In this document: positions 28,006 through 36,776 of the stretch, one piece after another
Numbering within the stretch: position 1 is the stretch's first letter
Layout of the letters: each line of letters starts with the position of its first letter
Assembly (NCBI GenBank): GCA_012270975.1
Contig: JAAXHH010000006.1
Span: 49,009-113,008 of the forward strand
Length of the DNA: 64,000 bases
Direction of reading: 5' to 3'
Source of the DNA: Candidatus Latescibacterota bacterium
GTDB taxonomy: Bacteria > JAAXHH01
Position numbers and translations under genes: made by a program
The notes under the pieces: model-generated
The model's input: only the letters and a program-made list of their open reading frames with translations
What the model was told of the DNA's origin: nothing
Databases searched by the model: none

Positions 28006-29286
28006 ATGATCCAATTGGATAAAAACGGCGCGTGGGCAGGCGGCTTCTTTAGTATATGGACTGGACAGACGCTGTCTGCGCTCGGGACTCGCGTTGCACA
28101 GTTTGCCCTGGTCTGGTGGCTAACGGAGGAAACGGGATCCGCCACGATACTTGCGACCTCGTTTCTCGTCGCCTTTCTGCCTGGTGTTTTACTGGCCCCA
28201 ATTGTCGGCACACTGATCGACAGGTGGAACCGCCGAATCGTAATGATCGCCGCGGATACCTTCATTGCGGCAGCAATGGCGGCCCTCGCATTACTTTTCT
28301 GGATGGGGACTATAGAGATCTGGCATATCTACGCGGTGAACCTTCTCACTGGCGTCGGCCATGCGTTCCAGAGCATGGCGATGGTGACTTCCACGCCTAT
28401 GATGGTTCCCGAACGTCATCTCGCCAGAATTCAGGGAACGAACCAGACTGTTTATGGCGTACTCAGTATGGGAGGACCTCCCCTTGGCGCACTGGCGTTG
28501 GCCGTGTTCGAGATGCATACTATCCTGGCGATCGATGTCTTGACCGCTGCCCTCGCGATAGGTCCACTCATCTTCATTCTTATACCACAACCTGCGAGAA
28601 GTAAGGTAAAGCAGACGAATCGATACGCCTGGTTCCTTGCTGATCTTCGCGAGGGATTGGAGTACTTTTGGACATGGAAAGGTCTCAGGTACCTTATCGT
28701 GATTGCTGCCGTACTGAACTTCTTCGGGAACACGATGCTGACCATTTCGCCACTTCTGGTAACCGACCACTTAAGCGGTGGAGCGGTCGAACTGGGTTGG
28801 TTTAACTCGGCTTGGGGGGCAGGGATTATCCTCGGCGGAATCGTGGTCGGGACGTGGGGTGGATTCCGTCGCCGGATCATGACGACGATTTTGGGCTGGA
28901 TCGTGTTTGGAATAGGAACGATATGCGTCGGGTTGGCTCCATCAGGCGCCCTCGTGTTCTCTATCGCGGGAATAGCACTGAGCGGTGTTGGCAGTTCCTT
29001 TATCAACGCACCTCTTCGGGCGATCCTCCAGGCTCGTATCGAGCCTGCAGTACAAGGCCGGGTTTTTGGCGCTATGGAGAGTCTGACACAATCGACGACG
29101 ATGCTTGGACTCATAACGATTGGTCCGGTAACGGATGCTTTTGGTCCGCGGTTGTGGTTCCTTATGGGAGGGGTACTCACGCTTTTCGTGGGAATAACCG
29201 TACGGATGATCCCTTCTGTTGTTCGTATCGAAGACGAAGGTCTCCCCGAAAGCTCCGGACACAGGTTGGGAGTACGTGAGCCATGA
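28006..29286 (+). CDS. MFS efflux transporter (MefA/EntS-like, MFS_3 type)
   Basis: The 426-residue protein has about 12 hydrophobic segments. The opening FFSIWTGQTLSALGTRVAQF and the loop DRWNRRIVMIAAD match the macrolide-efflux/enterobactin-exporter type of the major facilitator superfamily. Substrate is unknown. It starts 21 bp after permease paralogue 1 and lies between it and paralogue 2. It is probably in the same transcript. Base use is slightly more AT-rich than in the permease genes. Confidence 0.85.
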   Translation: MIQLDKNGAWAGGFFSIWTGQTLSALGTRVAQFALVWWLTEETGSATILATSFLVAFLPGVLLAPIVGTLIDRWNRRIVMIAADTFIAAAMAALALLFWMGTIEIWHIYAVNLLTGVGHAFQSMAMVTSTPMMVPERHLARIQGTNQTVYGVLSMGGPPLGALALAVFEMHTILAIDVLTAALAIGPLIFILIPQPARSKVKQTNRYAWFLADLREGLEYFWTWKGLRYLIVIAAVLNFFGNTMLTISPLLVTDHLSGGAVELGWFNSAWGAGIILGGIVVGTWGGFRRRIMTTILGWIVFGIGTICVGLAPSGALVFSIAGIALSGVGSSFINAPLRAILQARIEPAVQGRVFGAMESLTQSTTMLGLITIGPVTDAFGPRLWFLMGGVLTLFVGITVRMIPSVVRIEDEGLPESSGHRLGVREP

Positions 29287-29343
29287 TTGCGAACGTGCGG
29301 TTCGGCAGGGTGAGAACCTTAACTGAAGGACAGTCGAGGTGAG

Positions 29344-29586
29344 GTGAAATTGATATCGATTAATCCCATGGCAACGGAACATAGTAGCGGGATTCTTACG
29401 ATCGTCGAGGGTCTTCCCGAGTGGTTCGACGAGGTCGCTCGAACCAAATCAATTCCGATAGACATACGTAACCAGGAAGGATTCGTGGCACTCGTGGGAC
29501 AACAAGTGTGCGGATTCATTACCCTATATGTGTCGGAGGGACGTCTCCACATCGGTTGGCTGGCCGTCGAAAGAGGGCTCTATTAG
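29344..29586 (+). pseudogene. Truncated GNAT N-acetyltransferase
   Basis: The 80-codon reading has the N-terminal part of a GNAT fold: LTIVEGLPEWFDEVART, EGFVALVGQQVCGFITLYVS and HIGWLAVERGLY. It ends at TAG just where the acetyl-CoA-binding R/Q-x-x-G-x-G/A loop should follow. The next 97 bp before permease paralogue 2 do not restore the fold in any frame. It is therefore a 3'-truncated remnant. The GTG at 29344 or the ATG at 29368 could be the original start. Confidence 0.5.
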
Positions 29587-29683
29587 CGATGCTGATTTCG
29601 GAACATGGTTACATACACGATGCTTGATATTCCAGTCCCGATAGTATGTACTGATCGCACTACCTCACCAGCCGAGGCCTAGG

Positions 29684-32089
29684 GTGTTCCAGAACTACCT
29701 CAGTGTAGCCGTACGCAACCTCCGCAGGCATCCCGCCTACTCGCTCATCAACATCGCCGGACTCGCCATCGGTATGGCCACCTGCATCCTGATTCTCCTG
29801 TACATCCAGGATGAGCTCAGCTACGACCGGTATCATCCCCAGGCCGATCGCGCATACCGGATCGTCGACGACATCGAGAGTGGGGGCCAGACCGTTCAGA
29901 CGGCCGGGACTCCGACCGCCTGGGGGCCCGCCCTGAAACGGGACTTCCCCGAGATCGAGTTCCTCGTCCGCATGCGCGGTACCGGTTCCGCCTGGGTGGT
30001 CGACCTCGGAAACACGATCTACTACGAACGCAAGGTCATCTGGGCGGAACCTGAGCTGTTCGAGATGTTCAGCATGCCCCTGGTCTCGGGCGACCCGGGC
30101 ACCGCGCTGGTCGAGCCGTACTCGATGGTGATCTCGGAGGACCTGGCGTTCAAGTACTTCGGCGCTGATGATCCCATGGGGAAAGTCGTCAATCTCGATA
30201 ATCGCTGGGACTTCACGGTGACGGGCGTCATGAAGAACATTCCGACCAACTCCCACATGCGGCCGGACATGTTCGTATCCTATACCACGATGAATGTGAC
30301 CCGGTTCAGGTACCTGGGCGACTGGGAGTATCACCTGAACCTGTATACCTACATCCGACTTCGTGAGAACGTGTCCCCGGATGAGTTCGAAGCGAAGCTG
30401 CCGGCCTTCCTGGAGCGTCACGCGGGAGACCAGTACCGGGAGGCGGGCATCAGCCTGCGGCCGTCGCTGCAGCCCCTCGTGGACATACATCTCTATTCGA
30501 ACCGGGAGAGTGAGCACGAACCCAACGGCGATATACGCTACGTGGCCCTCTTCATGGCCATTGTGTTCCTGATCCTGATTATTGCATGCATCAATTTCAT
30601 CAACCTGGCCACGGCCCGTTCCGAGATGCGCGCCAGGGAAGTGGGCGTGAGAAAGGTGATGGGGGCGAATCGGATCCAGTTGATCCGGCAGTTTCTGGGA
30701 GAATCGGTCCTCATGGCGGGTCTTGCCGCGATCGTGGCGGTCATAATGGTTCAATTCGCCCTGCCGGGCGTCAACGAGATCGCCGGCAAGCAACTCGCAC
30801 TGCCGCTTACCGACTGGATCGTGCTGGCCGCGCTGGCCCTCGGTACGGCCCTGATCGGATTGACCGCAGGCAGCTATCCGGCGGCCTACCTTTCAGGATT
30901 CCTGCCCGCCGTGGTCATGAAAGGCAACCCGGAAACGGGAAAGAAAGGTCTGGGGATGCGGCAGGCACTGGTGGTGATACAGTTCTCCATGTCCATCTTC
31001 CTGCTGGTCAGCGCGGCTGTCATCTACGATCAGCTCGAGTACATCCAGACCAAGCGGCTGGGTTTCGACAAAGAGCATGTCATGGTCGTCCCCATAACAG
31101 GCTCCCACCAGATACCCAATACCCCTGTGCTCAAGCAGCGCCTGGCTGGAATGCCCGGTGTGGCGGGTATCGCGACGACTACCGGCCTGCCGGGCATGCG
31201 GGTGCTGCCTATAATGGAGGTGCGGCCCGAAGGGATGCGGCCGGAAGACCACCTGATGATGGCCACGTTGCACGTGGACGAGAACTTCCTGGATGTCATG
31301 AATATCGATGTCGTAGCCGGCCGGAACTTTTCGCCGGACTGGGGCACGGATACGACCCGTGGGGTCCTGCTGAACGAGACAGCCGTCCGGTACCTGGGAT
31401 GGGGAGCGCCCGCCGACGCGATCGGCAGGCAGTTCGAGCGGCTGTCCTTTGAAGGGGTGGTTCCAGGGCGCGTAATTGGCGTGGTTCGGGATTTCCACCT
31501 GCGGACGATACACGAAGAGATCGAGCCTGCCGCGATCATGACCAGCACCTATCACATTTTCGTCCTGATTCGTATCGAGCCTGAGGGAATCTCCGAAACC
31601 ATCGGGCGCATCGAGGAAGTATGGAACGATGTGGATCCCCGGTTCCCGCTGGATTACACATTCCTGGACGAAGATTTCGACGCGCTGTACCGGACCGACC
31701 ACCAGCTCGGCGAGATCTTCGTCGTTTTCGCGTTTCTTGCGATCTTCGTGGCCTGCCTGGGTCTTCTGGGTCTCGCCTCGTTTTCGATCCAGCAACGCAC
31801 AAGGGAGATCGGAATACGTAAAGTAGTTGGTTCGTCGGTTTCCGGTATTGTGATGCTCCTGTCCAAGGACTTCATGAAGTATGTCCTCCTGGCCAACGTG
31901 ATTGCCTGGCCGCTGGCCTACTTCATCATGGGCAACTGGCTGCAGAACTACGCCTACGCCGCGGAAATCCGGTTTGAGTGGTTTCTGGCAGGCGGCGTCC
32001 TAGCGCTGGTCATCGCGTGGCTGACTATCGGGGCGCATGCGGTCGTTGCGTCGCGGCGGAACCCGGTCAATGCGCTGAGGCAGGGGTGA
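29684..32089 (+). CDS. FtsX/MacB-like ABC transporter permease, paralogue 2
   Basis: An 801-residue paralogue, close to number 1 over its whole length, including the opening VFQNYLSVAVRNLRRHPAYS and the closing SRRNPVNALRQG. It has the same eight-TM, two-core-domain layout, with FtsX motifs at about 300-318 and 700-716. The GTG start follows GAGGC. It starts 97 bp after the GNAT remnant. No ATPase partner is encoded nearby; these permeases must recruit one from elsewhere or work in a non-transport role. Confidence 0.88.
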   Translation: MFQNYLSVAVRNLRRHPAYSLINIAGLAIGMATCILILLYIQDELSYDRYHPQADRAYRIVDDIESGGQTVQTAGTPTAWGPALKRDFPEIEFLVRMRGTGSAWVVDLGNTIYYERKVIWAEPELFEMFSMPLVSGDPGTALVEPYSMVISEDLAFKYFGADDPMGKVVNLDNRWDFTVTGVMKNIPTNSHMRPDMFVSYTTMNVTRFRYLGDWEYHLNLYTYIRLRENVSPDEFEAKLPAFLERHAGDQYREAGISLRPSLQPLVDIHLYSNRESEHEPNGDIRYVALFMAIVFLILIIACINFINLATARSEMRAREVGVRKVMGANRIQLIRQFLGESVLMAGLAAIVAVIMVQFALPGVNEIAGKQLALPLTDWIVLAALALGTALIGLTAGSYPAAYLSGFLPAVVMKGNPETGKKGLGMRQALVVIQFSMSIFLLVSAAVIYDQLEYIQTKRLGFDKEHVMVVPITGSHQIPNTPVLKQRLAGMPGVAGIATTTGLPGMRVLPIMEVRPEGMRPEDHLMMATLHVDENFLDVMNIDVVAGRNFSPDWGTDTTRGVLLNETAVRYLGWGAPADAIGRQFERLSFEGVVPGRVIGVVRDFHLRTIHEEIEPAAIMTSTYHIFVLIRIEPEGISETIGRIEEVWNDVDPRFPLDYTFLDEDFDALYRTDHQLGEIFVVFAFLAIFVACLGLLGLASFSIQQRTREIGIRKVVGSSVSGIVMLLSKDFMKYVLLANVIAWPLAYFIMGNWLQNYAYAAEIRFEWFLAGGVLALVIAWLTIGAHAVVASRRNPVNALRQG

Positions 32090-32173
32090 GAATCCAACCA
32101 AGCAGCCACTTGACAACTATTCGGGACAGCCGGGGAAAGGCCATCCGAAGTATTCTACTGGAGGAACCTTAAA

Positions 32174-33205
32174 TTGAGCAGTGAACACATGGTGATGTTT
32201 GATGGTCGTGTAGGAAGCGATCCATACGTGATTTACAAGATCCATCATGCCACACGGGCGCGAATGGCGTGGTGGATATGCGAGGAAATCGGTCTATATG
32301 AAGCGTTAAGGGACAAACCCCTTTCGGTAGATGAAGTCCGTAAGGCACTGGACCTGCAGTACCGGCCGATCGCCATACTATTGGCCGCGAATGCCTGTAT
32401 GGGCATTCTGGGGATCCGGGATGGGCGTTACTATATCTATGACCAACAGCGTGACTATGTATTGAAGGACGGCCGGGCCCGAAGACCTGTCCATCCTCCT
32501 GTTCCCGGTGAAAGTAAATGGTATGATCTTCACAAGAATGCCGTATTGAACGGCAAGCCAACAGAAGAGGGACTGCCAGAGTGGATACAGGATCCAGGCG
32601 AATCATCAGAAAGTAAAGCCTTCGATCCGGAGCGTGACGGTTGGCGAATCATGTGGGGAGAATCACTGGCGGGGGCGTTTGATTTCAGTTCATACCGCAC
32701 CGTACTGGATTTAGGGGGATCCACGGGGGGCTTGTTGACCGGGCTCACGGGATGTTACCCGAATCTGCGCGGACTGGTATTGGATCTTCCCTATAGCCGC
32801 CGTTCGGCGGAAGCCGCGATAGATCTGGCCGGCGCATCGGATCGAGTCCGGTTCGTACCCGGCGATTTCTTTGAGGATCCCTATCCAGATGACACTGATG
32901 TGATTGTAATGTCTCATGTCATCCATGATTGGGATGATTTGAACTGTTTGCGAATACTGAAAAGATGTTATGACGCATTGCCGGCCGGACACCCTGTTAT
33001 TGTTCAGGAATTCCTATTGAACGAGAATAAGACGGGACCTACACTGGCCGTGTTCCAGTGGTTTGGCCTTCTGAGAGGAACCATGGGAGACCAGCGCACG
33101 GCAAGCGAGATATCCGCACTCATGGCTGAAGTCGGCTTTAAGCAGATGGAAACACGCCCGATCGACAAAGAACAGTCCATCGTGGTTGGATGGAAGAAGC
33201 CCTAG
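32174..33205 (+). CDS. O-methyltransferase (family 2, hydroxyindole/hydroxyneurosporene type)
   Basis: The 343-residue protein has an N-terminal winged-helix dimerisation domain (about 20-95) and a catalytic domain with VLDLGGSTGG (about 177-186) and the catalytic-histidine segment SHVIHDWDD (about 248-256), as in plant/bacterial O-methyltransferases acting on phenolic or polyketide hydroxyls. The TTG start is supported by GGAGGAA at about 32159. It lies between permease paralogues 2 and 3. Possible role: tailoring of a small molecule exported by, or sensed through, the neighbouring transporters (inference). Confidence 0.85.
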   Translation: MSSEHMVMFDGRVGSDPYVIYKIHHATRARMAWWICEEIGLYEALRDKPLSVDEVRKALDLQYRPIAILLAANACMGILGIRDGRYYIYDQQRDYVLKDGRARRPVHPPVPGESKWYDLHKNAVLNGKPTEEGLPEWIQDPGESSESKAFDPERDGWRIMWGESLAGAFDFSSYRTVLDLGGSTGGLLTGLTGCYPNLRGLVLDLPYSRRSAEAAIDLAGASDRVRFVPGDFFEDPYPDDTDVIVMSHVIHDWDDLNCLRILKRCYDALPAGHPVIVQEFLLNENKTGPTLAVFQWFGLLRGTMGDQRTASEISALMAEVGFKQMETRPIDKEQSIVVGWKKP

Positions 33206-33420
33206 GCCGTAGTCTTGTTATCGACCCGATGTAGTCAAATCTGTATAACAACTAATGTAAGAGCCAAGAGATCCACCATGTCGTAGATTCTTATATGCAT
33301 CCAGATTGAAGTGGAGGTACTAGAGAGCTTTACCTCATCAAGAAGCGAGGTATTCAGACTACTGGTTAAAATGGCAACTCGGTCAAGTGACACGGGTTAT
33401 TCATTCCACGCCCACCGGAT

Positions 33421-33441
33421 CATCCGTCTGTTCGACGGATG
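33421..33441. other. Perfect hairpin upstream of permease paralogue 3
   Basis: CATCCGTC (33421-33428) and GACGGATG (33434-33441) form a perfect 8-bp stem with a 5-nt loop, 40 bp before the permease start. No T-run follows, so an intrinsic terminator is unlikely; an operator or mRNA structure is possible. The rest of the 275-bp gap (33206-33480) shows nothing recognisable. Confidence 0.4.
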
Positions 33442-33480
33442 CATCGTACCTGACTGACGTTTCATTCATGTAGCGCAAAT

Positions 33481-35883
33481 ATGATCCGCAATTACCTCAC
33501 CATAGCAATTCGCAACCTCCTCAGGCAACCTGTCTATTCGCTCATCAATATCGTCGGACTAGCCATCGGCATGGCGGCATGCATGCTGATCGTGTTATAC
33601 ATTCAGGACGAGCTCAGTTACGACCGGTATCACCCGAACGCGGAGCAGATTTATCGGATCGTCGATGATATCGAAAGCGGCGGGCAGACCATCCAGACGG
33701 CGGGATCGCCCTTGAGCTGGGCGCCGGCGCTGAAGCGGGACTATCCCGAGGTCGAGCAGTTCGTGCGGATGCGGGGTACGGGTACCTCGTGGCTGTTCAA
33801 AGTGGGCGAGTCTCACTTCTATGAGAAAAAGGTCATCTGGGCGGAAACTACCCTGTTTGACCTGTTCGACATGCCGCTTATCTCCGGCGACCCGAAAACG
33901 GCGCTGGCCGAGCCCTTCACTATCGTGATCTCGGAGGAGATGGCCGCCAAGTACTTCGGCGGAGAAGAAGCCATGGGGCAGATCATGGGGGTGGATAACA
34001 CCTATGATTTCAGGGTCACCGGGATCATGCGTGACCTACCCGCCAATACCCATATGCGGCCGGACATGTTCACCTCCTATTCCTCCCTGGCCACCATCGG
34101 CAGTTTCTACAGGGAAAACTGGGAGGTTCATGACAACTTCTACACTTACATCCAGTTGCGTGAAGACGCGAATCCGGCCGATCTCGAAGCGCGGATGCCG
34201 GACTTTCTCGAACGTTACGCCGGGGACAAGTTCCGCGAGTCGGGCGTCGTGCTCAGGCCGTCGCTGCAACCGCTCGTCGACATACACCTGTATTCGCAGC
34301 GAGAAGGCGAGCTCGAGCCCAACGGCGATATCCGCTTCGTAGTCCTCTACACGCTCATAGCGTTCCTCATTCCGTTGATCGCGTGTATCAATTTCGTCAA
34401 CCTGGCCACGGCCCGTTCGGCCATGCGTGCCCGGGAAGTGGGCGTCCGGAAGGTAATGGGTGCCAACAGGACCCAGTTGCTGGGGCAGTTCCTGGGAGAA
34501 GCCGTTGCCATGGCGGCGTTCGCCATGATCATTTCGGTGATCCTCGTTGAACTCGCCCTGCCCGCGGTGAACGCGATCGCCGGGAAGCACCTGGTTTTCC
34601 CACTCTCTAGCGGTCTGGTGCTGACGGCACTCGCGTTCGGTACGATCGTCATCGGTTTGGCTGCGGGTATCTATCCCGCGGTCTATCTTTCCGGCTTTGT
34701 GCCCACCGAAGTACTGAAAGGCAGCCTGGAAACAGGTACGCGAGGATTGAATCTTCGTAAGATTCTCGTCGTTGTACAGTTCGCCATGTCCATTTTCCTG
34801 CTGGTCAGTACGACGGTGATTTACGACCAGCTCGATTTCATCCGCACTAAGCGACTGGGTTTCAACAAGGAACAGGTGATGGTGATTCCGATCACCGGAT
34901 CCTTTCAGCGGCGGAATACGCCCGTACTGAAAGAGCGATTGTCCCAATTGCCCGGCGTTTCGGACGTGGCCACGACAAACGGGGTGCCAGGGATGCGGGT
35001 GATTCCCATCATGGCGGTCCGGCCTGATGGCTTGGCGCCTGAAGACCACCTGATGATGGCCACGCTGGAGGTGGATGAGAACTTCCTGGACGTGATGGAG
35101 ATCGAACTCGTCGCCGGCCGCAACTTCTCGCCGGACTGGGGGACGGATTCGACCATGGGATTCCTGCTCAACGAGACGGCCGTCCGATACCTGAATTGGG
35201 GAACACCGCTCGATGCGATCGACCGGCCATTCGAGTGGATTCCCTTCGGCGGCGCAAAAGGCCGCGTGATCGGCGTCGTGAAAGACTTCCACCTGCGCAC
35301 GATACATGACGAGATCGAACCGGTCGTCATACTGTCTCACCGCTATCATCAGTACGTACTTATCCGGCTCGAACCCGGCGGATTACCCGAGACCATCTCG
35401 CGTATCGGAGAAACCTGGCGCAACGTCGATGCCAGCTTCCCCCTGGACTATACCTTTCTGGACGAGGACTACGAAAGGCTGTACCAGGATGACCGGCGGC
35501 TTGGCGAGGTCTTCGCGATCTTCGCGATGCTGGGCGTCTTCGTGGCCTGCCTGGGACTCCTGGGACTGGCCTCGTTTTCGATCCAGCAGCGTACCCGGGA
35601 GATCGGGATCCGCAAGGTGCTTGGCTCATCGATCTCCACCATTGTCGTCCTGCTGTCGAAGGACTTTATGAAGTATGTTCTGCTGGGCAACCTGATCGCG
35701 TGGCCGCTGGCCTACTTCGTCATGACGCGCTGGCTGCAGAACTACGCCTACGCGGCGGCACTGAATTTCGCGTGGTTCGTGGTCGGCGGTGCCGTGGCCC
35801 TGGTCATTGCCTGGCTGACGATCGGGGCTCATGCGATTACCGCGTCGCGGCGAAATCCTGTTAACGCGTTGAGGCAGGGGTGA
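33481..35883 (+). CDS. FtsX/MacB-like ABC transporter permease, paralogue 3
   Basis: An 800-residue paralogue of numbers 1 and 2 with the opening MIRNYLTIAIRNLLRQPVYS and the same closing SRRNPVNALRQG. Two MacB core domains and about eight TM segments are in the same positions. The ATG has no strong ribosome site, unlike its neighbours. It lies 275 bp after the O-methyltransferase gene and 56 bp before another methyltransferase gene. Confidence 0.88.
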   Translation: MIRNYLTIAIRNLLRQPVYSLINIVGLAIGMAACMLIVLYIQDELSYDRYHPNAEQIYRIVDDIESGGQTIQTAGSPLSWAPALKRDYPEVEQFVRMRGTGTSWLFKVGESHFYEKKVIWAETTLFDLFDMPLISGDPKTALAEPFTIVISEEMAAKYFGGEEAMGQIMGVDNTYDFRVTGIMRDLPANTHMRPDMFTSYSSLATIGSFYRENWEVHDNFYTYIQLREDANPADLEARMPDFLERYAGDKFRESGVVLRPSLQPLVDIHLYSQREGELEPNGDIRFVVLYTLIAFLIPLIACINFVNLATARSAMRAREVGVRKVMGANRTQLLGQFLGEAVAMAAFAMIISVILVELALPAVNAIAGKHLVFPLSSGLVLTALAFGTIVIGLAAGIYPAVYLSGFVPTEVLKGSLETGTRGLNLRKILVVVQFAMSIFLLVSTTVIYDQLDFIRTKRLGFNKEQVMVIPITGSFQRRNTPVLKERLSQLPGVSDVATTNGVPGMRVIPIMAVRPDGLAPEDHLMMATLEVDENFLDVMEIELVAGRNFSPDWGTDSTMGFLLNETAVRYLNWGTPLDAIDRPFEWIPFGGAKGRVIGVVKDFHLRTIHDEIEPVVILSHRYHQYVLIRLEPGGLPETISRIGETWRNVDASFPLDYTFLDEDYERLYQDDRRLGEVFAIFAMLGVFVACLGLLGLASFSIQQRTREIGIRKVLGSSISTIVVLLSKDFMKYVLLGNLIAWPLAYFVMTRWLQNYAYAAALNFAWFVVGGAVALVIAWLTIGAHAITASRRNPVNALRQG

Positions 35884-35939
35884 TTACGCGGAACGAACCC
35901 GTATCATAACATTTTCGATTCTTTACGCAAAGGAATAGC

Positions 35940-36704
35940 ATGGATTGGATACACGGGTTCTATTCCAGGCAACACGCTACCCTTGCACGTGAAGGGGCGG
36001 AGGCAAGCACGGAGTATTGTGCGGCGAAAATGTCGGTTATAAACAGGTTGGTCCCCGATCCGGGTAAGACCCTGCTTGAATTGGGAGCAGGCAATGGAAT
36101 GAATGCTATTGCATGTGCCAATCTGGACTTCTCGGTCACTGCATTGGAATTGATTCCGGAATGCTGTGAAAGAATCAAAGACTATGTGAATACAAATGGT
36201 ACGTCCCGAGGGGCCATACGTGTTTTTCAAGGTGATTTCTACAAAATCGATCTTGCTGAACAGTTTGATTTAGTCACTTACTGGGATGGATTCGGAATAG
36301 GATCGGACGACGACCAGATCAGGTTATTGAAACGAATCTCGAATTGGATGAAACGGGACGGCAGGGCATTAATTGAAGTCTACTCGCCCCTGTATGCTTC
36401 CAGGACCGTCGGCAGGAAGGTACGATTTGAAACATGTACACGCGCATATGATTTCGATGCGCGCAACGCTCGATGGTTGGATACCTGGACCTATAATGAT
36501 GGAACTGTTTTAACGCAATCGCTCAGGACTTACCTGCCGCCTGATCTGCAATTGTTGTTACGAGAAACGGATCTGGATATCGAACATATCGAAACCCGCG
36601 AGGCTTGGGACTGGGAAACCGAATCCTTAGAAGAAAACGCACCTCTTGAGTCTGCTATCAGCTACATAGTGTGTCTAAAAAAGACCACCCATTCCATTAA
36701 CTGA
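35940..36704 (+). CDS. Class I SAM-dependent methyltransferase
   Basis: The 254-residue protein has motif I LLELGAGNGMNAIACA, an acidic residue at the end of strand 2 (VTALELIPEC) and motif III LAEQFDLVTYWDGFG. The acceptor is unknown. AAAGGAA precedes the ATG. It is more AT-rich than the permease genes on both sides. The pattern of permease-methyltransferase-permease-methyltransferase-permease is notable. Confidence 0.82.
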   Translation: MDWIHGFYSRQHATLAREGAEASTEYCAAKMSVINRLVPDPGKTLLELGAGNGMNAIACANLDFSVTALELIPECCERIKDYVNTNGTSRGAIRVFQGDFYKIDLAEQFDLVTYWDGFGIGSDDDQIRLLKRISNWMKRDGRALIEVYSPLYASRTVGRKVRFETCTRAYDFDARNARWLDTWTYNDGTVLTQSLRTYLPPDLQLLLRETDLDIEHIETREAWDWETESLEENAPLESAISYIVCLKKTTHSIN

Positions 36705-36776
36705 GCATGTGGTGCAACCGCTCGATACCAAGCGCGAATCCTTCCCACCCAAAGGTGCGCTCAATCCGAGATACCA

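Noticed and set aside
33206-33480. Possible small RNA or riboswitch in the gap before permease paralogue 3
   Set aside because: Only one simple hairpin is visible, with no known riboswitch core, promoter or terminator.
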